The notes beneath the pieces are model-generated. The model searched no databases. It was not told where the DNA came from and worked only from the letters and a program-made list of their open reading frames with translations. This document shows positions 1 to 7,837 of a stretch of DNA of 16,053 nucleotides, one piece after another. Every line of letters begins with the position of its first letter. Position 1 is the stretch's first letter. The DNA is from Roseburia sp. (GTDB taxonomy: Bacteria; Bacillota; Clostridia; Lachnospirales; Lachnospiraceae): contig JAUUNJ010000024.1 of the NCBI GenBank assembly GCA_030844625.1, positions 1 to 16,053 on the forward strand, given 5' to 3'. The translations under genes and the position numbers were made by a program.

Positions 1-1336
1 TATCAATCAAATTGGACATACTTAAATACATATGAAAATCACTGCCATATTTTGTATTGGTAGAGGTATAATGATAAATTACATTTCCGTTTGCATAGGA
101 ATACTTGAATGAAAAACTATGTCTTGCACTTGTGGAAGAACAGTTTTTAATCAAACACTCCTGGGCACATATATTCATTCCATATCCGTTTCCGCCGCCG
201 CCTTCGTACTGTGGATAGCTAAAATCACAATTATCAACAGTAATACTTCTGCTTTTATTTAAATCAAGTCCATTGGACGTCATATGTATCTGATTGGAAT
301 TTCCAGCCTGATATGTGGAAATATTCTTTGCAAAACAATTTACATTTAGTGAAAATTTAATTAAAAATGCATTGTTCGCATCATATGCTCCTGTACCGCT
401 TTTGTTATAATCTTCTTCTCCCCATCCTGATGTTTTGCTGTTTGCTTTGTTTCCGATAGAAAAATCAGCAAGTCCTACATTGGTCTGTTTTGGAGTAACT
501 TTGTAAACCCGGGCATTATCCCTTGTTTTCATGTAGTATCTTGTAGGTATATCAATTTCAATGGTTTTGTTTGATGTATTTACGGATGTAATCTGTCTGT
601 AGAATGTAGTTCCCATGGTAGAAGAATTTACATTTTCAGACCAGAATCCCGACATATCATGCTCATTAATCCATGCGGAAGTTCTGTCACTTCTGATTAT
701 TACCCAATCACCTACCTTAAAATTACTCACATCATTTAAGTGAATTGTTGTGGTTGGTGTTTTTGGAATATCCTGTGTCAAATATGAATATTTCCCATCA
801 TCGGCACTATCCCATGTTCCACTTTGTGGTGAAACATTAATTACCTGACTGTACCTCATACCTTCTGCATAACATCTTATAAATGTCTTTCCAACACCAT
901 CTCCTTTAAATAAAATATTACTTCCTTTGATTCTCAATGCTGATGAATTACTTCCGGAAGTAGGTTTTACTTTATATGTACCTGCCGGTAAATAAACAGT
1001 ACCTCCACCTGCTGCTTCTACTGCATTAATAGCATTCTGTATTGCTGCCGTAGAATCTTTTGCTCCTGTATTGTCTGCACCATAATTCACTACGTTTGCA
1101 TACAATCCCTGCATTTGAGTCGGTACATCTTTCTCTCCTTTTTCATATCCTGCATATGAAAAATCCTGTAAAAATTGTCCACTACTGTTTGTATATCCCG
1201 GTGTCCAGTTTTCCGGATACAAACTGCTTCTCCATGTTTCTGCTGCTTTAACCTGACTCACATTCATGCCTGAGGTTCCTAATGTTGTGACAAGCATCAA
1301 TGATAACACAAGCAAAAAAACCTTTCTCTTATTCAA
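1..1336 (-). CDS. Secreted right-handed beta-helix polysaccharidase, pectate_lyase_3-like (partial, C-terminus off the left edge)
   Basis: The reading frame opens at a TTG codon (1334-1336) and has no stop down to base 1, giving 445 visible codons. The TTG is chosen because GGAGGG (1343-1348) sits 6 nt upstream and translation begins with a clear signal peptide: NKRK, a hydrophobic stretch to about residue 20, and VKA-AE cleavage near residue 31. After a lead segment containing FLQDFSYAGYEKGE (about residues 55-68), residues 81-122 carry the pectate_lyase_3 signature NVVNYGADNTGAKDSTAAIQ and GGGTVYLPAGTYKV. This fold occurs in pectate lyases, GH28, GH55 and related polysaccharide-degrading enzymes. 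Later segments (NCFAKNIST, SITVDNCDFSYPQ, CLIKNCSSTSARHSF) look like beta-helix coils. It follows the GH81 gene by 82 nt and is probably cotranscribed, so a role on the same glucan or a co-occurring wall polysaccharide is inferred. The exact family and catalytic residues cannot be assigned. Confidence 0.85.
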   Translation of the reverse strand, partial: MNKRKVFLLVLSLMLVTTLGTSGMNVSQVKAAETWRSSLYPENWTPGYTNSSGQFLQDFSYAGYEKGEKDVPTQMQGLYANVVNYGADNTGAKDSTAAIQNAINAVEAAGGGTVYLPAGTYKVKPTSGSNSSALRIKGSNILFKGDGVGKTFIRCYAEGMRYSQVINVSPQSGTWDSADDGKYSYLTQDIPKTPTTTIHLNDVSNFKVGDWVIIRSDRTSAWINEHDMSGFWSENVNSSTMGTTFYRQITSVNTSNKTIEIDIPTRYYMKTRDNARVYKVTPKQTNVGLADFSIGNKANSKTSGWGEEDYNKSGTGAYDANNAFLIKFSLNVNCFAKNISTYQAGNSNQIHMTSNGLDLNKSRSITVDNCDFSYPQYEGGGGNGYGMNICAQECLIKNCSSTSARHSFSFKYSYANGNVIYHYTSTNTKYGSDFHMYLSMSNLID

Positions 1337-1342
1337 TTTTTA

Positions 1343-1348
1343 CCCTCC
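1343..1348 (-). promoter_or_regulatory. Ribosome binding site deciding a TTG start
   Basis: Minus-strand GGAGGG is followed by 6 nt (TAAAAA) and TTG at 1336. No ATG lies at this spacing. The codons after the TTG encode the positively charged start of a signal peptide, which settles the start of the beta-helix gene. Confidence 0.8.
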
Positions 1349-1363
1349 AATTTTTTCCTTAAA

Positions 1364-1402
1364 GATGACTTCACAGTCTCGTTCCAAAACCATGAAGCCA
1401 TC
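1364..1402 (-). other. Intergenic hairpin between the GH81 and beta-helix genes
   Basis: On the minus strand GATGGCTTCA (1402-1393) pairs with TGAAGTCATC (1373-1364): 10 bp including one G-U, with a 19-nt loop. No T-run follows, so it does not look like a normal terminator. It lies between the GH81 stop (1419) and the beta-helix ribosome binding site (1343-1348). It may be an mRNA processing or stability element that sets the ratio of the two secreted enzymes. Function is inferred from position only. Confidence 0.4.
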
Positions 1403-1418
1403 ACTATCTCATAATTCT

Positions 1419-4400
1419 TTATTTACTATACACTTCCATTTCCCATAAGGAATATCCGTATGGAAGCGCTCTCTTCACTCCCTGCATTTTTACATATCTG
1501 GCACTTACCGCATCAAAGGTTATGGTATCTGTTCCACCATTCTGTCCTGTCAGACTCTTAACTGTCGTCCATGTTTTTCCATCTGTTGATGTCTGGATCT
1601 TATAGCTTTCTCCATAAGCTCCCTCCCAATTAAGAACCACTTTATTAATTGTATATGTCTTTCCAAGGTCTACACTAATCCATGCATCATCTGAAAAATT
1701 AGAAGACCAGCGCGTACCATTATCTCCATCCACTGCATATTTTGCTGCTGTTCCTGCTGCCTCAGCACCGGATGCGTTTGTTGTTCCATTCTTTGCCACA
1801 TTTACACCACTTGGCTGTGACTCCTGATTATTATTAGATGAACCGCTTCCATATACTTCCATCTCCCAAAGAGAATATCCATATGGTAACGCTCTCTTCA
1901 CTCCCTGCATTTTTACATATCTGGCACTTACCGCATCAAAAGTTACGGTATCTGTTCCGCCATTCTGTCCCGTTAATGTTTTGACTGTTGTCCAGTTCGT
2001 TCCATCTGTTGATGTCTGGATTTTATAACTTTCTCCATACGCGCCTTCCCACTTGAGAACAACTTTACTTACCTGATATGTTTTTCCAAGGTCCACCGCA
2101 ATCCATGCATTATCTGAGAAATTTGATGACCAGCGGGTTCCGGTATCTCCGTCAACCGCTTTGTCTGCAGACATTGCCGCACTCTCTGATCCGGACTGAG
2201 TTGTACTCTTTCCTTTTGCAAGATTTGTATCAGAAGGTACTTCAGGATTTTCATTTTCACCTGTAGAATTGTTTCCATATACTTCCATTTCCCATAAGGA
2301 ATATCCATATGGTAATGCCCTTGTGACTCCCTGCATCCTTACATATCTGGCATTTACAGCATTAAATGTAACTGTCTCTGCACCACCATTTCCATTTGTT
2401 ACATTTTTCACTGTACTCCATTCAATTCCGTCCGTTGATGTCTGAATTTTATAAGCCTTTCCGTAAGCCCCTTCCCAATTAAGGACTACTTTACTTACGT
2501 TGTATGTCTTTCCAAGATCTACCGCAATCCATGCATCATCCGCAAAATTAGAGGACCATCTCGTTCCACTGTCTCCATCTACTGCTTTTGCTGCACCCAT
2601 TGCATCGCTTTCTGCACCTGATGTTGAAACACTCTTACCTTTTGCAAGATTATCTCCTGTAACGTCTTCGCCCGGTGTCTCTGTGCTTCCGCCATTAATC
2701 TTATATGTGGCAGTTGACACACCGGATGTTATCATTCCCTTTCTGTAAGCAATTGCTTTAATTGTTGTATCTTTGCTGATCTTTACAGTAGGAACATAAA
2801 GTTTAGAATTTTCATCAGGTATGGAACCATCGGTTGTATACCTGATTTCTACACCTTTTGTCTGGCTGGAAATAGTCAGATTCTGTGTTCCATTATAGGA
2901 ACCGGATGCCAGACTAAACTGTGGATTCTGTACCGTAGCAGCCTCATATACTCCCATTTCCCATAGAGAATATCCATAGTCTAACGCTCTCTTAACACCT
3001 TGCATTCTTACATATCTACACGTAGTAGCATCAAAGATAATTTCTTCTTTGCCACCCTTACTGCTTGATGTTTCGTAAACTGTCTTCCAATTGTTTCCAT
3101 CTGCTGATGTCTGCAATTTATATGCTTTCGCATAGGAAGCCTCCCAATTGAAAGTAACTTTGTTAATTGTATATGACTTTCCTAAATCAACAGTACACCA
3201 CTGATTATCACTGAATTCTGATGACCATCTTGTGCTTGTATCATTGTCAACAATTTTGGAACCATCTACCGATGGATTTTCTGATGATGATACTGTTACG
3301 TTTTTGCCAAGGGCAATATTTGTATTAAGTGATACCGATGTTCCGTTTACCGTAATTGTGCTTGTAGCCATTGCTGATGTAATGCACTCATCCTTTACGG
3401 CAATTGCCTTTACGGTAGCTGTGCTGGATACCGCAAATGTTCCATCATATACCGGTGATGACTTTGTAGGCATTGATCCGTCCACTGTGTAATGTATTGT
3501 TGCATCTTTTGCCGCCGTTTTTATCGTTACGTACTGTGTGTCGTCATACTCTCCTGTCGGTACCGAAATTTCAGGTGTTTCTGCCTGTACGATATTAAAG
3601 CTCTTATCTTTGTATACCTCAAAGCTTACTAATGCTTTTGCACCAATAGTTGCTGTACCAACCTTTCCTGATTTGTTGTTAAATGTTACTACTTTCGTAT
3701 CATTTGTAGGATTCCAAACTGTCGCTGTGTATTTGTCTGTATCCTTGTTATAATAAACCGCTGCTGAACAGTCACCTGTTGCAATAAGGTCTGTTGTCTT
3801 TACACCCAACTCTTCCATTGCATTAATAAACCAATATGTATTGGCTGTATCCGTTTTCTGAACCGTCGTATCATTTGCAAGGAATTTTTCCATTGCCAAA
3901 TCAGGATTTGTCTGTGACAGGAAAGGCCATGTGATATGTTGCCAGCCTGTATCTGCCTGCGGATATTCATTCAGCATTTTATCGATTTCTTCCTGACTCT
4001 TTCCTTCTTTGTTTGCAGCCTTCACAGCCTTATCCATAGCAATATCTGTATCTGATAAAAGTCCCTGATATATTTCTGCACATCTTTCCTGATTCATACC
4101 ATAATATGTCAGGTACTCTGAAATAGGCAGCCACTGAATACCATATACATATAATGGCTGTCCGCCAAAGAATGTTCCATAAAAATTAATACCACCGTAT
4201 ACCTGGCCTACCACTTCATATGGCCATGCATCGATCCAGTTATCTTTATCATAATCAAACCAGTACTGTTCCACTGCTTCCATTTCGTTTGTGAAGCCAA
4301 AGACACCTGCATCTCTGTATGCGTCATTTTCTGTAAGGACACCCCACAGATACATACTTACCCAGCTGAATAAGGATTCACTGGCTGACTCCTGATTGTT

Positions 4401-6980
4401 TCCTGAATCATTGTCTGCATAACCTCCAGCCCATGAATGTCCCTCATATAAGTCATACGCTCTGAATCTGCAGTATTCACTGTCATTGTCTGATGGGTTT
4501 GCATAATCTCTAATCATCATTTCGATCATGCCCTTATAATTGTTATAAAATTCTTCATCGTATGTAGCAAGCACTGTTGCTGCAAACATGAAATAACCGT
4601 ATGTGAAATGGTGGTCACAGATAGATGCGTTAGCACCAAACTCACTCTGCTCATAGAATAATGTTCCCCAGTTCTGATTGTAGATAAAATAGCTGATATC
4701 ATCTTTTCCATCATATGTGAACCAGTTAACAAGTATTTTTTTCATTCTTGCAAGGAAAACATCTCTTAGTTCTGTTTCGCCAATCTGTTCTGCCATCAAA
4801 ACTCCCATTCCCAATGGATGAAGATTTTTACCCTCCCAGTAAGCATCTCCTGCAGGATTTAAGTTCTTTGTAGCATCTTCCAGCTGATTTAAATATCCAA
4901 GTAATGCTTCCCCATCAAATTCTGCATTTGTTGGAAGTGCGAAAGTTGGAAGAAGTCCTGCAAAATCAGAAACTGTCTTAAATGAATTTCCTTCAATTGT
5001 CTTTAAATCACCTCTCACAGAAGAGTATGTTGTAAATGCATTGTCATCAGATGTAGAATTTTTCCACTGATGCGGCAGCATGCACATAAACGTCTTATCT
5101 GTAAAACCGTTTCTCTTAAGCGTTGTGGTCACAGCATAATTTGATGTGATTTTTGCCTGACTGTCATTGTAATTGTATGTTACAGATGTTCCTGTAACAA
5201 ATGCATAGCCGTGGCGATAAAATGTTTCTATCTGTGACTTGTTGTCCATAGAACCAATAGACATATAACCATTATCATTCGGGAATGTAATTCTTAAATT
5301 ATTTCCGATTTTCTTAAAAATTGTGTCTTCCGGTACATTGAGACAATAATAACTCTTTGAAGTTTTTGTTTTGTTTTTATTATCACTATCTGTAATTTCA
5401 ATACCTATATGATCTGTTTTTATTGTCGAAAGATTACTTTCCAGTATTTCATTCCCATTGCCATCAAAAATTGATGTTATGGAGGATGATGAGATGTAAA
5501 CAGATTTTGTATCTCCGTATTCTGTATAAACATAAGGAGAACCTTTTACAAATGTACTTGTCATTGCAACATGATTATCATCGCAAAGTTGAGCTGTTAC
5601 AGAATAATCACTGTATCCGCTAACCTTGTCACAAGCTGTTGCCGTGTCAAGATTTTCGGGAAGAATATAGAAATCTATCTCTGTTTCTGAATTTACTGAA
5701 ACATTCACATCGGTCTCACCCATATCCGGAAGCCAGCCCTCTGTTGCCGTCAGGATTCCAAGTCCTTTAGTGGAATACTTAACTTTCAAAGGAAGTGTGC
5801 TCAATAAATTACCAAACTTGTTAATGAGAATTGACTGCCACCAGTCATTACTGTCTATTGGTGTGCTAACTGAATCTGTCTTGTAAACAGGTAATTTTGC
5901 CTTTTCATTGTACATAGAATTGGCAAGATATGTACCTTTTCCGTTAGATACAACATAGGATTCTGGAAGATCCGGAATTTTATGAGTAACCTTTTTATCC
6001 CCCTGCTTGTACTCATACACCTTCATTTCGTAGATGCTGAAACCGCTTCCGCTTTCAACTCTTGTATATCCGTACATTCTTACATATCTGGCTGTAGCAT
6101 AAAGTTCAACATCTGCATTTTCATATCCGTAACCTTTTAATTGTCTGTACAGGGTTGTCCAGTTATTTCCATCTGTAGAAACCTGAATATCATACATTTT
6201 TCCTGCATCTGATGCCCAATCAATCACAACTCTTCCTATGTCATAATTGGTACCTAAGTCTACCATAAACCACTGATTATCTTTTTCCCCTGATGTCCAG
6301 TATGAACTATCATTTCCGTCAACTGCATTTTTTGCCAAAACAGAGGTCTGATCAATCACTCCATTGTCATCATACATCCACCATACATCTCTTAAAGAGG
6401 ATGCACTGGCATTTTTTCCCTGTGCAAGATTCTTTCCGTAATCTGTCGGTCTCTTTGTTATACCATCTAATCCGTACACTTCGAATTCATAAAGAGAATA
6501 TCCGTATGCTTCAAGAGCCTTTTTTGTCATATATACTCTTACATATCTTGCATTTGCATTAATGTTAAGATTTTCATTCCCACCCAAACAATTGGTATTT
6601 GTATAAACATCATTCCAATTTTCTTCATCATTTGAAACCTGGATTTTGTACTCCTTGGCATATGCGCCTTCCCAATAAAGTTTAACGCCTGTTATTTCCG
6701 TCACTTTGCCAAGATCTACATACATCCATTCTTCCTTATTTAACCAGGAACTTTCCCACCTGGAACTTTTTGACCCATCGACTGCATACGCCGGGTCACT
6801 GTTTGCTACGGATGAGCTGGCATAAACCATTCTTCCAGTAGAAATAACGTAAGGCGAATTGTCGTCCGCCGCCTTAACCTGCACCGTTCCCTGCATTGGT
6901 AACATTCCAATCATCAATGAAGCTGCCAAAAAAGCTGCTGTTGCTTTTTTTACTCTGGTAATCCACTTACCCTTTCTCAT
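1419..6980 (-). CDS. Secreted multi-modular GH81 endo-beta-1,3-glucanase with CBM32-like modules
   Basis: The gene encodes 1853 residues. The start ATG has GGGAGG (6989-6994) 8 nt upstream and begins a signal peptide (basic MRKGKWITRVKK, hydrophobic 14-30, cleavage near VKA-ADD, residue 37). Modules in order: two F5/8 type C (CBM32-like) domains (about 44-170 and 184-323), the GH81 catalytic domain (about 340-1085), a chitobiase C-terminal-type repeat (1134-1213), a third F5/8C domain (1221-1346), a second chitobiase-type repeat (1351-1428), and three more F5/8C domains (1444-1569, 1586-1711, 1726-1851). GH81 enzymes hydrolyse internal beta-1,3-glucosyl linkages with inversion. The expected acid Asp is D789 in CDHHFTYGYF and the base is E864 in NNQESASE, with E868 also conserved; the spacing fits characterised GH81 enzymes. 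NDWWQSILINKFGN (378-391) is also typical. There is no sortase motif or transmembrane tail, so the protein is probably released or held on glucan by its binding modules. Curdlan, laminarin or fungal wall glucan are likely substrates. Confidence 0.95.
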   Translation of the reverse strand: MRKGKWITRVKKATAAFLAASLMIGMLPMQGTVQVKAADDNSPYVISTGRMVYASSSVANSDPAYAVDGSKSSRWESSWLNKEEWMYVDLGKVTEITGVKLYWEGAYAKEYKIQVSNDEENWNDVYTNTNCLGGNENLNINANARYVRVYMTKKALEAYGYSLYEFEVYGLDGITKRPTDYGKNLAQGKNASASSLRDVWWMYDDNGVIDQTSVLAKNAVDGNDSSYWTSGEKDNQWFMVDLGTNYDIGRVVIDWASDAGKMYDIQVSTDGNNWTTLYRQLKGYGYENADVELYATARYVRMYGYTRVESGSGFSIYEMKVYEYKQGDKKVTHKIPDLPESYVVSNGKGTYLANSMYNEKAKLPVYKTDSVSTPIDSNDWWQSILINKFGNLLSTLPLKVKYSTKGLGILTATEGWLPDMGETDVNVSVNSETEIDFYILPENLDTATACDKVSGYSDYSVTAQLCDDNHVAMTSTFVKGSPYVYTEYGDTKSVYISSSSITSIFDGNGNEILESNLSTIKTDHIGIEITDSDNKNKTKTSKSYYCLNVPEDTIFKKIGNNLRITFPNDNGYMSIGSMDNKSQIETFYRHGYAFVTGTSVTYNYNDSQAKITSNYAVTTTLKRNGFTDKTFMCMLPHQWKNSTSDDNAFTTYSSVRGDLKTIEGNSFKTVSDFAGLLPTFALPTNAEFDGEALLGYLNQLEDATKNLNPAGDAYWEGKNLHPLGMGVLMAEQIGETELRDVFLARMKKILVNWFTYDGKDDISYFIYNQNWGTLFYEQSEFGANASICDHHFTYGYFMFAATVLATYDEEFYNNYKGMIEMMIRDYANPSDNDSEYCRFRAYDLYEGHSWAGGYADNDSGNNQESASESLFSWVSMYLWGVLTENDAYRDAGVFGFTNEMEAVEQYWFDYDKDNWIDAWPYEVVGQVYGGINFYGTFFGGQPLYVYGIQWLPISEYLTYYGMNQERCAEIYQGLLSDTDIAMDKAVKAANKEGKSQEEIDKMLNEYPQADTGWQHITWPFLSQTNPDLAMEKFLANDTTVQKTDTANTYWFINAMEELGVKTTDLIATGDCSAAVYYNKDTDKYTATVWNPTNDTKVVTFNNKSGKVGTATIGAKALVSFEVYKDKSFNIVQAETPEISVPTGEYDDTQYVTIKTAAKDATIHYTVDGSMPTKSSPVYDGTFAVSSTATVKAIAVKDECITSAMATSTITVNGTSVSLNTNIALGKNVTVSSSENPSVDGSKIVDNDTSTRWSSEFSDNQWCTVDLGKSYTINKVTFNWEASYAKAYKLQTSADGNNWKTVYETSSSKGGKEEIIFDATTCRYVRMQGVKRALDYGYSLWEMGVYEAATVQNPQFSLASGSYNGTQNLTISSQTKGVEIRYTTDGSIPDENSKLYVPTVKISKDTTIKAIAYRKGMITSGVSTATYKINGGSTETPGEDVTGDNLAKGKSVSTSGAESDAMGAAKAVDGDSGTRWSSNFADDAWIAVDLGKTYNVSKVVLNWEGAYGKAYKIQTSTDGIEWSTVKNVTNGNGGAETVTFNAVNARYVRMQGVTRALPYGYSLWEMEVYGNNSTGENENPEVPSDTNLAKGKSTTQSGSESAAMSADKAVDGDTGTRWSSNFSDNAWIAVDLGKTYQVSKVVLKWEGAYGESYKIQTSTDGTNWTTVKTLTGQNGGTDTVTFDAVSARYVKMQGVKRALPYGYSLWEMEVYGSGSSNNNQESQPSGVNVAKNGTTNASGAEAAGTAAKYAVDGDNGTRWSSNFSDDAWISVDLGKTYTINKVVLNWEGAYGESYKIQTSTDGKTWTTVKSLTGQNGGTDTITFDAVSARYVKMQGVKRALPYGYSLWEMEVYSK
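1428..2651 (-). repeat. Three tandem F5/8 type C module repeats within the GH81 gene
   Basis: Three roughly 378-nt coding repeats (2651-2274, 2225-1848, 1805-1428) are joined by short Ser/Gly/Asn/Glu/Pro-rich linkers. They share RWSSNF, AWIxVDLGKTY, WEGAYG, YKIQTSTDG and RALPYGYSLWEMEVY. The last two copies are also close at DNA level: a 51-bp stretch at 1467-1517 recurs exactly at 1890-1940, an offset of 423 bp. This indicates recent duplication or gene conversion. A fourth, more diverged copy lies at 2943-3320, and two older ones are at the N-terminus (6471-6851 and 6012-6431). Confidence 0.9.
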
Positions 6981-7069
6981 TTTCTTTTCCTCCCTTAAAT
7001 CTAAACCCTAACCATAAAAGTATCCGTTTTGTCAGTTGCATTTTCTGCATTTGACCCAAATACCTTTCC

Positions 7070-7098
7070 AGAATATTTAATAAAAATGTTTTTATCAA
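7070..7098 (-). promoter_or_regulatory. Candidate sigma-A promoter for the GH81 operon
   Basis: Minus-strand TTGATA (7098-7093), a 17-bp spacer, then TATTCT (7075-7070). This matches TTGACA at 5 of 6 positions and TATAAT at 4 of 6. The predicted start is near 7063, giving a leader of about 83 nt. One copy of the TAAAAATGTTTTTA dyad overlaps the -35 element and spacer, a position suited to direct control of polymerase. Confidence 0.5.
7081..7094. repeat. Dyad TAAAAATGTTTTTA, copy 1 (promoter-overlapping)
   Basis: Perfect 6-bp arms TAAAAA and TTTTTA flank TG, and one more complementary base pair is present on each side. The same 14-mer recurs at 7245-7258, 164 bp upstream. It could be an operator for the GH81 operon. 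In such AT-rich DNA a chance match is possible. Confidence 0.4.
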
Positions 7099-7224
7099 TA
7101 ATCGCACAAAATAAATACGTTTTTATTCTTTTTTTTGTGGAGTTTGTACACTTGTATCGTTTTTATTTTTTTAAAACCCCCTTATTTTCAGCACATTTTA
7201 TTTTATTTTTCTAATTTTTGAAAG

Positions 7225-7238
7225 TGGTAACGATTTCA
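7225..7238. promoter_or_regulatory. cre-like (CcpA/LacI-family) site
   Basis: Minus-strand TGAAATCGTTACCA matches the catabolite-response consensus TGWNANCGNTNWCA at all but one fixed position. It lies about 160 bp upstream of the predicted transcription start of a polysaccharidase operon, where carbon catabolite control would make sense. It is a single site with a mismatch, so it may instead bind a local LacI-family regulator or nothing. Confidence 0.35.
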
Positions 7239-7244
7239 ATGCGA

Positions 7245-7258
7245 TAAAAATGTTTTTA
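7245..7258. repeat. Dyad TAAAAATGTTTTTA, copy 2 (distal)
   Basis: Identical to the copy at 7081-7094 over 14 bp (15 with the preceding A). It is located just upstream of the cre-like site relative to GH81 transcription. Two identical dyads flanking the control region would suit a dimeric regulator acting through looping. Confidence 0.4.
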
Positions 7259-7371
7259 CTGATTTTTTCAGATTTTGCATATTGTGACAAAGTATGATCC
7301 TCAGTATGTGATACACTCACATAAATAAAAAGAAAGTAATTTTTTATTATACAAAAGACTACCGTAATTTT

Positions 7372-7424
7372 AAAATGCACCCCAAATGTTAGCCATATTC
7401 TGTCTAACATCCGGAGTGCACTTT
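7372..7424 (-). terminator. Intrinsic terminator of amtB-glnK (21-bp hairpin)
   Basis: Minus-strand arm 7424-7404 pairs with 7392-7372 over 21 bp without a mismatch if four G-U pairs are allowed. The loop is 11 nt, and the 3' arm ends in TTTT. On the plus strand those four positions would be A-C mismatches, so the fold belongs to the minus-strand transcript, 40 nt after the glnK stop. The TGCACCCC and GTTAG arms also resemble IS3-type terminal repeats facing each other, so a palindromic mobile remnant used as terminator is an alternative. Confidence 0.8.
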
Positions 7425-7463
7425 ATTGAGCACGATAGCCTTATCTTTGTCTTTTTTATTCAG

Positions 7464-7820
7464 TTATTCCTGCATCTGAATTGCATCATAACCGGTCTCA
7501 CCGGTACGAATCTTCAATGCTGATTTTACTTCATAGCTGAAAATCTTTCCGTCTCCAAATTCTCCTGTAAATGCGGCTTTCTGAATGGCTTCAATTGTTT
7601 TTTTCTCCCATTCTTCTGAGGAAACAACAATCTCAAATTTAATCTTAGGCTGCATCTGTACATCTACTTCCATGCCCCGGACGATCTCTTTATATCCTCT
7701 TTGAATTCCGCATCCCATAACCTGAGATACTGTAATACCGTTAACTTCAATATCTGTCAATGCCTGTTTTACATCCTCAAATTTTTCTTCTCTTACAATT
7801 GCATCTATTTTAATCATCAT
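7464..7820 (-). CDS. glnK: PII nitrogen regulatory protein GlnK
   Basis: This is a PII-family protein of 118 residues, the usual size. PII trimers sense ATP/ADP and 2-oxoglutarate, and the amtB-linked type plugs the ammonium channel when nitrogen is plentiful. Visible signatures are the T-loop region GCGIQRGYKEIVRGMEVDV (36-54), Q40 and K59 (ligand-contact positions), the B-loop TGEFGDGKIF and the C-terminal RTGETG. The tyrosine that is uridylylated in proteobacterial PII (Tyr51) is Val52 here, so control by GlnD-type uridylylation is not possible at that site. Two Met codons open the frame. The first is preferred, 9 nt from AGGAG (7830-7834). The gene begins 17 nt after the amtB stop and is followed by a strong hairpin. 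Confidence 0.95.
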   Translation of the reverse strand: MMIKIDAIVREEKFEDVKQALTDIEVNGITVSQVMGCGIQRGYKEIVRGMEVDVQMQPKIKFEIVVSSEEWEKKTIEAIQKAAFTGEFGDGKIFSYEVKSALKIRTGETGYDAIQMQE

Positions 7821-7837
7821 AGTTTAAATCTCCTTTT

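Larger units (their letters stand above)
6981..7371. other. Long AT-rich non-coding region upstream of the GH81 gene
   Basis: No credible gene lies between the glnK terminator and the GH81 start. The stretch holds the GH81 ribosome binding site (6989-6994), a sigma-A-like promoter (7070-7098), two copies of a 14-bp dyad, and a cre-like site. Its length and density of dyads suggest regulated transcription of the GH81 operon. The other short open frames here overlap the terminator or are low-complexity. Confidence 0.7.

Noticed and set aside
1428..2651. CRISPR-like or non-coding tandem repeats
   Set aside because: The repeats are about 380-420 nt, remain in frame, and encode F5/8 type C domains; there are no short spacers.
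3232..3492. Plus-strand open frames opposite the GH81 gene (also at 2500-2748, 3538-3753 and 6293-6562)
   Set aside because: They are antisense shadows of repeated, Ser/Thr/Asp-rich coding sequence, without ribosome binding sites or domain content.
7198..7410. Minus-strand open frame of 70 codons upstream of the GH81 gene
   Set aside because: It begins inside the glnK terminator hairpin, is low-complexity and AT-rich, lacks a good ribosome binding site, and shows no recognisable domain.
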